Assembly (NCBI GenBank): GCA_022385755.1
Contig: MU278350.1
Span: forward strand, 1,382,486 to 1,446,485
From: Trametopsis cervina
Taxonomy: Eukaryota > Basidiomycota > Agaricomycetes > Polyporales > Irpicaceae
Length of the DNA: 64,000 nt
Reading direction: 5' to 3'
Made by a program: the position numbers and the translations under genes. This document shows, piece by piece, positions 47,396 through 60,080 of the stretch. The notes under the pieces are model-generated. The model had not been told where the DNA came from. It saw only the letters and a program-made list of their open reading frames with translations, and did not search any database. The number at the start of each line of letters is the position of its first letter. The stretch's first letter is position 1.

Positions 47396-49145
47396 TCAGT
47401 CCGAAAATTCAGTGGCCCTTTCTTTACCCTTAGGCGGAGAGTTCAACATAAGGTTGAGATTTGGGGAGCTGGCCATGGCAGTTGAGGTGAATGAGGGAAG
47501 CCGCTTTCCGCCTTTCAGTGAGCCAGGTGAGAGGTATATAGGTGAGCCAGAATGCGTCGGCGTAGGTGGCATGGAGTTATTGGCTTTGGCCGAGGGAGAT
47601 TTAGGCGAAGTGGGTGCCGAGCCGTCGCCAGATGCTGCTTCGGTAAGGAGGAACTCAACCCATAGTTTGGAGAATGACTACGAGGAACGTAAGATCAGAG
47701 ATGCACCAGATGCCGTGGGTCGGGACATACCTCCGTTTCATCCGTCTTCTCCAACTCTGTTGCTTTCCCTTTGCCTGATGCTCGACTCCACAAGGATGCT
47801 GCGATACCTGGGGCGTTTCTTCGTTGGAGACCGGCTTTCTCGCGTTCGTCGTCATTCCACTGCAGTATTGAGGATAACAGAGAGAGCATCTCGAAACGCT
47901 TCGAGTCGGTTCGAGGGGTATTCAAGAACGACAGTAGAACGTTTGTGACCAGCCGCCGATCTACGTTGGTATCTGTTGAAGAGCGTCGTAGTCGCCGCAG
48001 AGCTTCCATAAGATGCTCGTTCATAATCACGGCTATCGGCAGTCATGAGAGAGTGTGTGATCATAAGGTGGGCATGAACTTACCTTCATGCCGCTGCTTG
48101 GCAATTAAAAGATTCTTCTCCTTCAACTCCTTCTCCAGTTGTTGGGTTTTCGTTGAATTCGTTGAGGATTCCTCTAATAGCATCTGTTCGGCGTCAGGGA
48201 GTGTGCTTCTCCACCCCTCCAGTAGAGATAACACACCTCTGCTGTTGTGGCACGATGTTTATATTCTGCCAGTGATTGCGTGACTTGCACAAATCGAGTC
48301 TCGTAGTCCTTGACTGCTTGCTGGAGTTCATGATCCTTCGCTGTACCGTTGTTAGTGAGTGAGACACTTTGATAAACCGCACGGCGCACCTGCTTGGAAG
48401 TCTTCTAGTACAGACTGTAGATTGTTCACCTTCTCCCTCTCTGCCTGCAGCAACGTAGCTTCTCGTTCCCTCGCATCTCTTTCAATGTCCAGATCGCGTC
48501 TTGCACTGTCCAACGCGCCCCGAGTTTCATCCGCAATAATATGCTCTTGTAGCGCTTTATGCTCCCACTCGTCCCGCTCTGTACGAACTCGTTCTAGCTC
48601 GCTTTGCACCTCTCTCAGCTCTCGTTCCCGTATATATGCCTCCTGCGCATTCTCCTGGAAGGCCTGGCTGCGCATAACCTCCAGCTCCCGCGAGGCACGT
48701 TCAGCTTCTTCATTAGAGGCAATGAGCTCTGCCTTCAGGGTCTCCACAGTCGCTACCAAGTCATCATTCTGAACAGTAAGCTGTTGATTCAACTGTTCCT
48801 GACGGTCGAGTTCTTCCTATGTCGAAGCGAGAGTTACGCGATGCTTTCAATGACCAAAAGGCGAGAGGAACGTACGGCGTCCTGCTTGAGCTTATTCCCA
48901 AGAGTTGTACGCATGGTAGTGAGCTTCGCCAAGAGGTTATTGTACTGTGTAGCCAAAGCCTCCTTCTCCTCCATCGTCCTGGCTAGCTGCGTCTCTAGCC
49001 GCTTCACTGGGTCCATAGCAGACAAGTCCTCGCCACCGTCATGACTTACACCGTTTGATCCGTTCGTAGCGATAGCGGAGGTTCTGTCGCTGTCGGAGGA
49101 CGACCGAGTACCATTGGTATCTGTTTCTGACGGTTCACGAGACAT
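47396..49145 (-). CDS. GRIP-domain golgin (Imh1-like)
   Basis: Six exons (49145-48876, 48816-48390, 48340-48237, 48183-48084, 48032-47731, 47677-47396) close in phase to 494 residues. An acidic Ser/Thr-rich N-terminus is followed by about 240 residues of coiled coil (PVKRLETQLARTMEEKEALA, ELREVQSELERVRTERDEWE). Next comes a GRIP-type domain in exon 5: NEHLMEALRRLRRSSTDTNV, LVTNVLLSFLNTPRTDSKRF, EMLSLLSSILQWNDDEREKA. The GRIP domain binds Arl1-GTP at the trans-Golgi, where the coiled coil tethers vesicles. The C-terminus beyond GRIP is a Ser/Pro-rich tail of about 120 residues, longer than usual. This protein is short compared with yeast Imh1. Confidence 0.88.
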
Positions 49146-49511
49146 GGTGTGGGTGGCAGTATCCCCGCTACCGCCAAGTAGTATGCAGCAAGCAGGTTAG
49201 TATTGAAGCGCAAGCGTGCCTTGCCGGGGTAGATGTTCGCGTGGCCGGCATTAGGCGCATGTCTGCTGACTAAGCATAACCTGATCCGTGCCCAACAGAT
49301 GAAACTGTGAATATTTACTACCCCTTGTAGATGTTCAGGATTAATAAACAGCGGGTAGCAACTCACCCATTGTGACATTTAGTATCCTATTCCACGCAGA
49401 AAGTGAGTCTGAGTGAAGCCCGAACACATTACTCGCGACGCCACAAAGCGCACTAAGCGCCAAAAAAGGCAATCCGAATCTTGACCAGTGATTTACACAA
49501 GGCGGAACAGA
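49146..49511. other. Divergent promoter between golgin and parvulin genes
   Basis: A 366-bp divergent spacer. A short acgcgac patch lies near 49435. No other gene. Confidence 0.45.
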
Positions 49512-50157
49512 ATGCCAGCAAAGAAAGCGGGAGGCGATGGCAAGAAAGGAGGAGGGAAGGGTGGTGCGAAATCCGACGCGCCGGCTGAGAAATCAAAGGT
49601 CACTATTTACGCTATGGCTGCGCTTCCCGTAGCCATCTCAATCCACGTTCGAGAACATAGGCTGGCTTGAAGGCTGCTACCGCAGTTAACGTGCGGCACA
49701 TCTTATGCGAGAAACACTCCAAGGCTACCGAGGCTCTGCAGAAGATACAGGTTAGTGATCTGTCACTTATACTTACTCTCTAGCTGGCCTTAAAGAATGT
49801 CTGCAGGCCGGTGAACGGTTTGATAAAGTCGCACAGGAATATTCTGAGGATAAGGCTAAGGGTGCGTGTCTGGCACCGGTTGTTGTGCACTTGAAGTAAT
49901 GCATACTGAGGGCTCAATGATCATAGCGGGAGGAAGTCTAGGCTGGATGGTCCGAGGATCCATGGTGGTACGCTCTGCCCCGCGCCATATCTGCATAGAC
50001 GTAGCACCGTTGCTGAACGGCGATCCCGTCCTATCAGGGTCCTTTCCAAGAGGCTGCATTTGCGCTGCAACCATCATCAGTGGACAAGCCCATACTTTCC
50101 CCATTGGTGAAGACCAATTTCGGATACCACATCATTATGGTCGAGGGACGTCGCTAA
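49512..50157 (+). CDS. Parvulin peptidyl-prolyl isomerase (Pin4/Par14 type)
   Basis: Five exons (49512-49598, 49661-49750, 49807-49861, 49928-49968, 50038-50157) give 130 residues, the length of human PIN4/Par14. A Lys/Gly-rich N-terminal extension ([20 protein letters not shown]) precedes one rotamase domain: [59 protein letters not shown] and [15 protein letters not shown]. There is no WW domain, separating it from Pin1/Ess1. Such proteins act in ribosome biogenesis and DNA-associated complexes. The isomerase fold residues (HIL..H, GYHII) are present. Confidence 0.93.
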
Positions 50158-50524
50158 TGAGAAGGTATTCAATCCTCCCTCCTCGAAAGCCCAAATGTAT
50201 ATCAGGCATGCCTTCCAAATCTCTGTACCATATATTCCAATTACATTCTTTCAGAACAGCACAGATAGTTCAACGTATTGAGGGAGCTCGTAAGAGAGAT
50301 CGGAATCTAGGTATTGAGTGCATAGTGACCGTTCAAACGAAACAACCCAAGTCTTTATAAGATGTTGTCTATTACAAGACATGCGACGAGATGGCAAGAA
50401 TAAGCGTGCTATTGTACATATTTCCTTCTCAATACACATAAAAGACGTTACCAACCGAAGATTGAAAGCTACTTGACATTAAGAACGTCAGTAGTCGACC
50501 GCAGTCTCTGGGGGAGAGATCGGC
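50158..50524. other. 3' spacer, left end of the segmental duplication
   Basis: Parvulin 3' flank followed by sequence from about 50230 that aligns with 55430 onward, e.g. atatt...ttacaagacatgc and agatggtaagaata-like blocks (50376 against 55578). No gene. Confidence 0.5.
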
Positions 50525-53500
50525 CTAGGATGCCGGAGGAACAGAGCCCCCGTGCGAATCAGTACCACCGGCGGGACTATCCGTTCTCGTATACACAGCG
50601 TCGAAGAGAGAGGGCGATGCGGCTCGAGGGGTGGGTGCAGGATGTTTGCTTGGGCCACGACTGGGAGCAGTCTCGCTACTGCCTATTTCCGGTGACTCGT
50701 TGGTCCAGATCCTGACAGCGCCGTCGTGACTTCCGGTAGCGAACATGAAATGTTCAACAGCGTGGTTCCAGGCAATACATGTAAGATCACCGCTGCCCAG
50801 AGCTTGGGGGCGAATATGATACAGTAGCGTTGCCGATTCTCGGTCCCATACGAATATGTCACCGCCTTCTACAGGTTAGTTTCGGAAGGGTGATAGAAGG
50901 GAGTTCAGAATCACCTTTGCCTGCACATAGAACCAATTGATCATTTTTACCACCGAAGTAATTTGGCCCTGCAAAGTCAATCGGAACCTTGGGCATGTAA
51001 GTATGGCGTAGAGAAAGCCGTGCAATGCCCCCTATGTGCTCTAATTTCCAGAGCTGTGGAGGAGCCTAAGAGAATATTAGTAATGAGGGTATGCAGAGAG
51101 ACAAGCTTGACCTTATTTTCGTAACTGACTAATGCAACCCGACCATCCTTTGCCAAAGTAATATTACGAACATCGTGTAACACGGGAACCCGGCTGTATT
51201 GATGTCAGAAAGGAGGAACGGTTAGCAGAAGACAGGAACCGACTTCTCGATTTCATTCCTCTCGAGGTTATACACTAAAAGTCAGGTTCGTTTGTGAGTG
51301 TTTGCGCAGCCACGTCGACTTCACTGAGGCTTACCGACGATCTGTTTCTCAGCTCTGCATTTCGTAGGTTGTAGCCCGTCTTCAGATGCCGTCAATGTGC
51401 CCACACATAGCATTCGCTGTCGATCATTAGTGACGGCCACATCATGCAGTATCATCCGTTTCAGGTGGTATTGAGCGAGAACCTGTTGAGAAGGCCAGTG
51501 AGAAGTAAACTTAGCGATGTCCATACTTAGACTGACCGAGCCACTGGTATCCTGCAGACGACCAACACATGAGTACGCTAGTCTTTAGACATACAACTCG
51601 CACGTACCAGCTTTGCGACATAACTTCCCTCCACGGACAAGAATGCTAAAAAAAAACGTCAAAAACAGAAACAGCAAGACGATCCTGGCTGCTGAATATA
51701 TACCCTCGCCTCCGGGTAGCCATGCGATTGATTGCACGTTATGTTGTCTGTCTATTGTCCGTTTACAAACACCATCCTTACGTTCGGGGGATACAACGTC
51801 AGCTTCTCTCAACAGCACAATATCCACATGAGAACACCTACCGCCGTCCAAACTTTCATGCCTCGATTGAGTTTTGTTAGTAGCGTATTACTATTCGGCG
51901 ACCTATAGTGGTCATGGAAATGAGTGACGTTATATTGCATTCTATAGAGATACACTGACCAGGCCACTTGGCCAACGAAGCCTTGAGGGTGGGCCAATAT
52001 CCGAGGCGGCATATTAGGCTCCTGGTAACATTCTCAGCGATAGTATCCTGCCATTCAACACTGAACACTCACATCGACGCGTAAGATAACTGATGTACGA
52101 TCCCAACTGGAACAACGTGTGGGCAACGCGCATCTTCGTTCTATATTAGAAAGAAATGCAAACCTAGATGTCGCTAGCAACTTCCCATTCGGCGAGAATT
52201 GCAGATGTCGCACCAAAGCCTTATGAGGCGCAAGCTCCTGAGTGACCTCCATCTTCTTCAGCTTCGCTATGAGCGAAGCGAGCCGCGAGCTCCTCAGCAT
52301 AGACGAATACGCCATTTCCCCAGACGTCCTAGCACCCGAAGACATCGTCCGCTGAAGTGTTGGGCCCGAAGACCAGGTCATCAATGACGGGGTGCCGTAC
52401 GCAGTTCTTCTCATCATCATCACGGAGCGTACAATATTCTTGAATCGATGGGTCCCGGGGCTCCCTTGCGTAGGCGACGAGCTGACTAGTGTGCCTCCGG
52501 AGTCGCTCAACACAGTATGGCCATCCCCGCCATGAGCCGTCGACAGAACCTGTTCAGCAATAGGGCTGAGAACCATCTCTCCGATGTGATACATCCTCGT
52601 AGAAGACATCGCATCAGGACTGAATGACAGCGTCGTGGGCAAGTCCATCTCTCCGCTCTCTGAACCAGTCGATTCCACATCTGAAGAACGTCGAAGACCG
52701 AGCACTCTCCTCGCTACTCGCACGACGCGACTGAATTGGTCACTCACTTCGTGCCATTGTTGGCGCCCCCAGTAGGCGACCTTGCGTCCAAAGTTGCGCG
52801 GTTCCTGGATGCACCAGGCTATGCCAGGCATAGAGTGCAGACGCACTCTCGACTCAGAGAGCACATCTGCCAGCCACTTCTGTCCCTGGTGACGTTGGTA
52901 AACCCATTTTTCGGAGGCGAACCAGCAGGACACCGCGGCAAGGCCGAAGCAACTGAATGCAGAAAAGACGGTCGTGACTGTTGAAGTGATAGGATGTTGC
53001 CCCGAGGAGTAGGCGAAAAGGACAAGGCCCACGGAGAAACACGCGATAGACAGAACGAGGAAAACAATGGGCGAGCGTTTGATCCAGATTAGCACCCACC
53101 AGGGCACACGATGTCCGGGAGAACGACTATGATAGCCATCAATACAGTTCCAATATATGAGTTCTGGTACTTACTACATCGCCTGCTTCCACGTCAAACC
53201 GAGCAGACTGTTGACGGCAGCGCCGATACTGAATACGAGCGATGTAAACCAGAAACCGTTCACGCTGTTCGCCAAGTTGGTGTCGACTTGATCGAATGAG
53301 AATTGCATCGTAGTCGCTGTGACCGCGCTGAAGAATGTTGCAAGTGTTGACAAGTTTAACATATTGGCAGCCGCGTGCTTCTGCGCGAAGCCGATCGTTG
53401 GTATACCTATGAACGTGAGCATCTTCCGTTTGCCACTTCTAATACATGACTTACCTATTTCGATAAATATTGACAAGGAGGAGGTGATGCTATCCAAGTG

Positions 53501-54700
53501 TTCGCCCATTTCGCCCGTAAGATCGTGCAAGTACCTTTGTACTGCAGGGTACCTAAATTGGCCTAGAGATATCTCAGGGAAGAGCTTGATGGATGCAAAA
53601 GATGGGAGCCTACCTTCGTACGCCTTCAAGCATGATGTCCAGTACTGCAAAGAATGTTAGCATAAAAGCATCCAAGGTATAGTTGATACTTGCCCTCAGA
53701 TCCCCTTCGAACGCCATAATTGCAACATTGATAGCTTCGTCTGTGAACTCCGGGAATTCGTTCAAAGAGTCTAAAAAGGCAACTACATCGTGCGATAGCT
53801 TCTCGAGCTGATCTGGAAAGTCTTCAGCATCGAGGTCACCCATGACCAAAGGAGAGTCTGTATGCGGTGGCGCTTTCGCTTTCCTCGTCGGGCGCATGGC
53901 AGCGTTCATTACTGTTTCCTGCTCGCGTCGCTGGATTTTGCGAGGGAACAAATCAGCAGCATTCTCGCGAAACAGGTGAAGTATTTGCGGGAGTCGCTGA
54001 CGAAGATGAAATGACGATAACATGATGCCGACTGAGCTACCTAATTGAGGGGCAGCATTTGCAAAGTTTCTCAGCTGAACGGCACGCATGAGCTGAATCT
54101 CGTCTAACGAGATTTGGTACGCACTTCTCGATCAAGATTAGCGATTCGCCTAGTAGCATGGTGGCGTCATTAAAGCAGGTTGTGCACGAAAGCAGAATGT
54201 TTACTTACCTCTCGAATCCGTTGAAGGTTTCCGCGCCAACCTTCTGCAAATGCTCATCGGTACTCGCTAGGCAGTATAAACCATTACCCCTAGTCAGTTA
54301 TTGATCACTACTCACGGACGTCGCGGCCTGCTTCAAAGCTAGGCTGTTGTAAGGTGGCTAGCGAATGACTTGAGCGTTGCACCTATGTTCACGAGTACCA
54401 TTGGGACGTACCGGGGACGGCGAGATTATCGGCCTCGCTGAGCTCATGCAATACATCCAGCAGGCTGAGCAGCATCTGTTTTCGATTCCTCTCCATATGT
54501 CACAAGCGGCACTGTACTGACAGGGCGTATATTCTGTGGTGCCCGATAAAAGCCTTGTGTTGGAGAAGTCGCATAGGCGTACAAGTCATCTGGGGGTGAT
54601 ATGCGCGAGATTACATTGAGTTGGGGGGATGAATGGCCGCACGACGAGGGCGTGGCAAGAGCAGGAGCCAATCACAAGCAGGGTTTACGCCATACCATTC
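50230..54700 (-). repeat. Segmental direct duplication, unit A
   Basis: This segment, containing the first membrane-WD40 gene plus its 3' flank and part of its 5' flank, is repeated in the same orientation at about 55430-60080. Exons and most introns align without rearrangement, with divergence clearly higher in introns than in exons. Boundaries are approximate. Confidence 0.75.
50525..54496 (-). CDS. Four-helix membrane protein with WDR26/GID7-like WD40 domain, copy A
   Basis: About 18 exons. The N-terminus (MERNRKQMLLSLLDVLHELS, 54496) is a helical soluble region (DEHLQKVGAETFNGFER, DLDAEDFPDQLEKLSHDVVA). It is followed by two helices (LSTLATFFSAVTATTMQF; NGFWFTSLVFSIGAAVNSLL, about 53180-53400) and two more (IVFLVLSIACFSVGLVLFAY; VTTVFSAFSCFGLAAVSCW, about 52890-53060). 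A Ser-rich linker leads to WD40 repeats from HKALVRHLQFSPNGKLLA (52180) through QHNVQSIAWLPGGEGI, YHLKRMILHDVAVTNDRQRM, ITLAKDGRVALVSYENK, FGGKNDQLVLCAGKG and FMFATGSHDGAVRIWT. Repeat order resembles WDR26/Gid7. The last exon ends at a TAG (50525-50527) where copy B reads on for about 15 residues. The start is uncertain. Function unknown; the membrane tether is the unusual part. Confidence 0.72.
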
Positions 54701-55726
54701 ATTGCCGCATTAAGATGGTACAGTCATTCAAAATGCAAGGCGTTGGCCGCTGAATGGAAACCTTGCCGTAGATTGACTTTCCAGCTCTGGCTCACAGACT
54801 CTGATTTTGGTCCAGTCCATTACCTAAGCCTTTTTATTGTGGGATGTCGTTCCACTCCTGTTCTAGCGACTCCGTTTAGGCAGCGTAACGATAGGGAAAC
54901 GGGGTCCAAAGCACTATTATCATGAGATGTGAGACGTGGTCTCGAGCCAGACGTTCTGCGCGGTCGCCGTGCCCTTAACGTGGCCATCGTCAACACCCCG
55001 ACGAAGAGATTCCCTTTCGTAGATAGGGATTCGGAAATGAGGGATGCCGACAAACAGAAGATACGGGATATGGTCTTTCGCAAGGGAGATTGCTCATCAT
55101 GTGACGCGGCTTCTGGAGATCGTCTGTGAGCGTCTGTCTACAGTAGATAACGGCTCTACTTCGCGCTCCTCTTGCAATTTCTGCCAAGTAGCTACAGTGT
55201 CTATGAATACACCGTGCGGAATCCCGAACATGGCGTCAAGAACTACAGGTGTTCTTGAGGATCAAACACTAAGCCTACCAGACATGATCACAACTCTGGT
55301 ATGCTCTACACCGCATCATACCTGCCTATTATGTAGGCGTAATGCTGCTGCTGAAGACCAATAAACTTGTCCTACCAGAGTCGCACATGTACACCCAGCA
55401 TAGTTTGATATGTACTTGCCGTAGGTTTCAATCGCGTTCCTTCAGAGTAGCAAAGATATCCAGCATATTGAGGCTCGACATACAACACTTACAAAGAGAT
55501 TGGAGCTCATGTTATTGACTGCCTGGCAACTGCTCGAACGAAACACACAAGCTGCTGTAAAGGCATTGTAGTATATTACAAGACATGCATGTAGATGGTA
55601 AGAATAACGTGGTTACTGTACATGTTTCCTGATCAACATATATAAAGGGCGTTACTAACTGATGATGATGATTAATCGCTACTCGACGGCAAAGGTCCCT
55701 GAGATAGTAAATGACTTTTAGAATGA
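54497..55726. other. Spacer between the duplicated genes
   Basis: The left part aligns partly with the region upstream of copy B (cgcacgac..ggcgt.gcaagagcagg at about 54638 and 60051). The right part, from about 55430, aligns with the 3' flank of copy A. No independent gene was recognised; short frames near 54820-55360 have no match. Confidence 0.5.
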
Positions 55727-58700
55727 TCACGACTCTTCCGAGAACGTCACCGATCGATCGCGGTCTCGAGAGGAGAGGTCGGCTTGGGATGCTGAAGGAG
55801 CAGAGTCCCCGTGCGAGTCAGTACCACCGGCGGGACTATCCGTTCTCGTGTACTCAACGTCAAAGAGAGAAGGCGACGCGGTGCGAGGGGTGGGGACAGG
55901 GTGCGTGCTTGGGCCGCGGCTGGGAGCGAGTTCGTTTATGTTTATTTCCGGTGTTTCGTTGGTCCAAATCCTGACAGCGCCGTCGTGACTTCCGGTAGCG
56001 AACATGAAATGATCAAAAGCGTGGTTCCAAGCAATACATGTGAGATCACCGCTGCCCAGAGCTTGAGGACGAATATGATGCAGTAGCGCCGCCGATTCTC
56101 GATCCCATATGAATATGTCACCACCTTTGACGGATCAGCTTCGGGAGAGATGATAGAAGAGCGTGCAGATCCACCTTTGCCCGCGCATAAAACCAGTTGA
56201 TCGTTTTTACCACCGAAGTAACTTGGACCTGCAAAGTCAACCGGAACCTTGGGCATGTAAGTATGACGTAGAGATAGCCGTGCAGCATCCTTTATGTGCT
56301 CTAATTTCCAAAGCTGTGGAGGAGCCTAGAGGGGTGTTAGCTTTGGAGAGGATACGCCTGAAGCAAGGCCTCACCTTATTCTCGTAACTGACTAGTGCAA
56401 CAAGACCATCTTTTGCCAAAGTGATATCACGAACATCGTGCAACACGGGAACCCGGCTGTATTGTTGTCAGAAAAGAGGTGAAAACCGCGGGAGGCAGGG
56501 ACTGACTTCTCGATCTCGTTCTTTTCGAGGTTATATACTGAGAAGTAGTTATGAGTATATGCGCTACTGATATCGTTCGCGCCGTAACTTACCAACGATC
56601 TGTTTCTCAGCTCTGCATTTCTTGGGTTGTAGACCGTCTTCGGATGCCGTCAATGTACCGACACATAGCATTCGCTGTCGATCATTAGTGACGGCAACAT
56701 CATGCAGTATCATCCGTTTCAGGTGGTATTGACCAAGGACCTGGTGAAAAAGGTCAGTGGGAAGTGTACTCATCATAGTTCATGTTTGGACTGACCGAGC
56801 CACTAGTATCCTACAGAGAATCAATGGGTGAATACGTTAGTTTTCATGCATATAAGCTGCACTTACCAGCTTTGCAACATAACTGCCCTCTACAGACAAG
56901 AATGCTGGAAAAAGGAGATCAGAAACGGAAACGACAAGTCGAGTCTGGACGCTGAATATATACCCTCGCCACCAGGTAGCCATGCAATTGATTGTACGTT
57001 ATGCTGTCTGTCGATTGTCCGCTTACAAACACCGTCCTGACGTTCCAGAGATGGGATTGTCAGTTTCCTCAAAAGCGCTGTATGTACATGAGAGCACTTA
57101 CCGCCGTCCAAACTTTCATACCTCGATTGAGTTTCGTCAGCAGCGTATTACCATTAGGAGACCTGTGATATAGAAATGAGCGACGTCGTATCTCTATCCG
57201 TGAAGATGGAACTCACCAGGCCACTTGACCAACGAAACCTTGAGGGTGGGCCAGTATACGAGGGGGCATATTGGGTTCCTGGAAATGTTCTCAGCGATGA
57301 TATCCTGCTGTTCAACTCTGAGCACTCACTCCTACACGGAAAATGACAGAGGTGCGATCCCAACTGGAAGCCTGCGTCAGAACCGAACATTTTCGCCGCA
57401 CAGCATGAAAGAGTGCTTACCTAGATGTCGCAAGTAGCTTTCCATTCGGCGAGAATTGCAGATGCCGCACTAAAGCCTGATGAGGCGCAAACTCCTGAGT
57501 GACCTCCATCTTCTTCAACTTCGGAATGAGCGAAGCAAGCCGCGAGCCTTTCAGCATAGACGAATCCCCTATTTTCCCAGACTTCCCAGCATCCGAAGAC
57601 ATCGTCCGTTGACGCCTTGGGCCAGAAGACGAAGACAACAACGACGGTGCACCAGACGCAGTACGGTTTATCATCATCACGGAGCGTACAATATTCTTGA
57701 ATCGATGGGTCCCGGGACTTCCGGGCGTAGGTGACGAGCTGACCAGCGTACCTCCGGAGTCGCTCAACACAGTGTGGTCGTCTCCGCCATCAGCCGTCGA
57801 CGGAGCCCGTTCAGCAATAGGGCTGAGAACCGTCTCTCCGTTGTGATAGAAATTCGAACCAAACACCGACCCGGGACTGAAGGACGGCGTCGCGGGCGAC
57901 TTCATCTCTCCGCTCTCCGAACGAGTGGATTCTAGGTCAGAGGATCGTCGAAGACCGAGCACTCTCCTCGCCACTCGCACGACGCGACTGAATTGGTCGC
58001 TCACTTCATGCCATTGCCTGCGACCCCAGTAGGCGACCTTGCGTCCAAAGTTGCGCGGTTCCTGGATGCACCAAGCTATGCCAGGCATAGAGTGCAGACG
58101 CACTCTCGACTCAGAGAGCACATCTGCCAGCCACTTCTGTCCCTTGTGGCGCTGGAAAATCCATTTTTCGGAGGCAAACCAGAAGGACACCGCAGTAAGG
58201 CCGAAGCAGCTGAATGCAGAAAAGACGGTCGTTACTGTCGAGGTGATAGGATGTTGTCCCGAAGAATAGGTGAACAGGACAAGGCCCATGGAGAAACACG
58301 CGACAGATAAGACAAGGAAGACAAGGGGCGAGCGTTTGATCCATATCAGTACCCACCAGGGCACACGATGTCCGGGAGAACGGCTGCAGGAGTGATCAAT
58401 ACAGTCCCAACATTTGAGTTCTCGCACTTACTACATCGCCTGCTTCCATGTCAAACCGAGCAGACTGTTAACGGCAGCGCCGATACTGAATACCAGCGAT
58501 GTGAACCAGAAACCGTTCACACTGTTCGCCAAGTTGGTGTCGACCTGATCAAATGAGAATTGCATCGTTGTAGCTGTGACTGCACTGAAGAACGTCGCAA
58601 CTGTCGACAAGTTGAGTAGATTCGCGGCTGCATGCTTCTGCGCGAAGCGGATCGTCGGTACACCTACGGACATGAGCACCCTTCATATATAACTGCAGAC

Positions 58701-60080
58701 ATTCGACGTACCTATTTCGATAAAGATCGACAAGGAGGAAGTGATGCTGTCCAGGTGTTCGCCCATTTCACCCGTAAGGTCGTGCAAATACCTCTGTACC
58801 GCAGGGTACTTGAATTGGCCTAGAAACATCTTTAGAGAAGAGCCCAATGTATGCAAAAGATGAGAGCATACCTTCGTATGCCTTCAAGCATGATGCCCAA
58901 TACTGCAAAGGATGTTAGCACGAAGCAATCTAGGCAAATCTGGCACTTGCCCTCAGATCCCCTTCAAGTGAGATGATTGCGGCATTGACGGCTTCGTCTG
59001 TGAACTCCGGAAACTCGTTCAAGCAGTCTAAGAAAGCAACTATATCGTGTGACAACTTGTCAAGCTGATCCGGAAAGTCTTCCGCGTCGAGGTCATCTGT
59101 AATCGAAGGGGAGGTTGTATGCGGTGGCGCTTTCGCTTTCCTCCTCGGGCGCATGGTGGTGTTCATGACTGTTTCCTGCTCGCGCCGCTGGACTTTGCGA
59201 GGGAAAAGGTCGGCAGCATTCTCGCGAAATAGGTGTAGTATTTGGGCGAGACGTTGACGCAGATGGAACGACGAGGACAGGATACCAACTGAGCTACCCA
59301 ATTGACGGGCGGCGTTCGCGAAGTTTCTCAGCTGAACAGCATGGATTAGCTGGATTCCGTTTAGCGAGACTTGGTGCGCACCTCTCGATCAAGATTAGTG
59401 ATCCGCCTAGCACAGTGGCGTCATTAAAGCAGCTGGCAAGACGGAAGCATAATGCTCACTCACCTCTCGAACTTGTTGAAGACCTCCGCGCCGACTTTCT
59501 GCAAGTGCTCGTCGGTACTCGCTAGGAAGAGTTATTAATAGCCTCTGGTTAATTGGTCATCACTACTCACGGACGTCGCGGTCTGCTTCGAAGCTGGGCT
59601 GCTGTGCGACGGCTGGCGAATGGGTTGAGCGCTGCACCTGTGTTAACGACAAAACAATGCAACGCACCAGAAACATCGAGGTCGTCGTCCTTGCTCAGCT
59701 CATGTAATGCATCCAGTAAGCTCAGCAGCGTCTGTTTTCGCTTGTTCTTCGTAATGCCCTCCATCGGTGTAGACTGCCCGCCGGGCAGAGTCGTCAGGTC
59801 ATTGGGATAGGATGCCACGGCATCTATGACTGGTTGGCCTGCAGAGATACAACGTCCCATCTATGAATACTGATAACTGATGAGGACTGGTACACACCTC
59901 TTCCCATATTTCATGAATCGCACTACAAGTGGCGCGGTGTATCTCCGTTGATGTCTAATAGAAGTTTAATGATTGAGAAGTCGTAAGTGAGCGTGCAAGT
60001 CGTCTAGGAATCGTATATGCGAGGCTATATGTGGTTGAGGAGATGACCGGCCGCACGACAAAGGGCGTCGCAAGAGCAGG
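55430..60080 (-). repeat. Segmental direct duplication, unit B
   Basis: Second copy of the unit described at 50230-54700, same orientation, with exon sequences very similar and the same exon order. Boundaries are approximate; the 5' limit is judged from the shared gcaagagcagg block near 60070. Confidence 0.75.
55727..59860 (-). CDS. Four-helix membrane protein with WDR26/GID7-like WD40 domain, copy B
   Basis: Same architecture as copy A: helical N-terminus (NKRKQTLLSLLDALHELSKD), DLDAEDFPDQLDKLSHDIVA, four hydrophobic helices between about 58630 and 58180, a Ser/Arg-rich linker, then WD40 repeats ending FMFATGSHDGAVRIWTNET. The C-terminal tail is Ser/Thr/Pro-rich and continues to SRDRDRSVTFSEES, about 15 residues beyond copy A, so copy B probably shows the ancestral end. 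At the 5' end the frame reaches MGRCISAGQPVIDAVASYPN at 59860. A further exon upstream (about 59955-59899, IHRATCSAIHEIWEE) splices to it in phase, so the true start is probably farther left on this strand's 5' side. Head-to-tail tandem arrangement with copy A. Confidence 0.74.
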
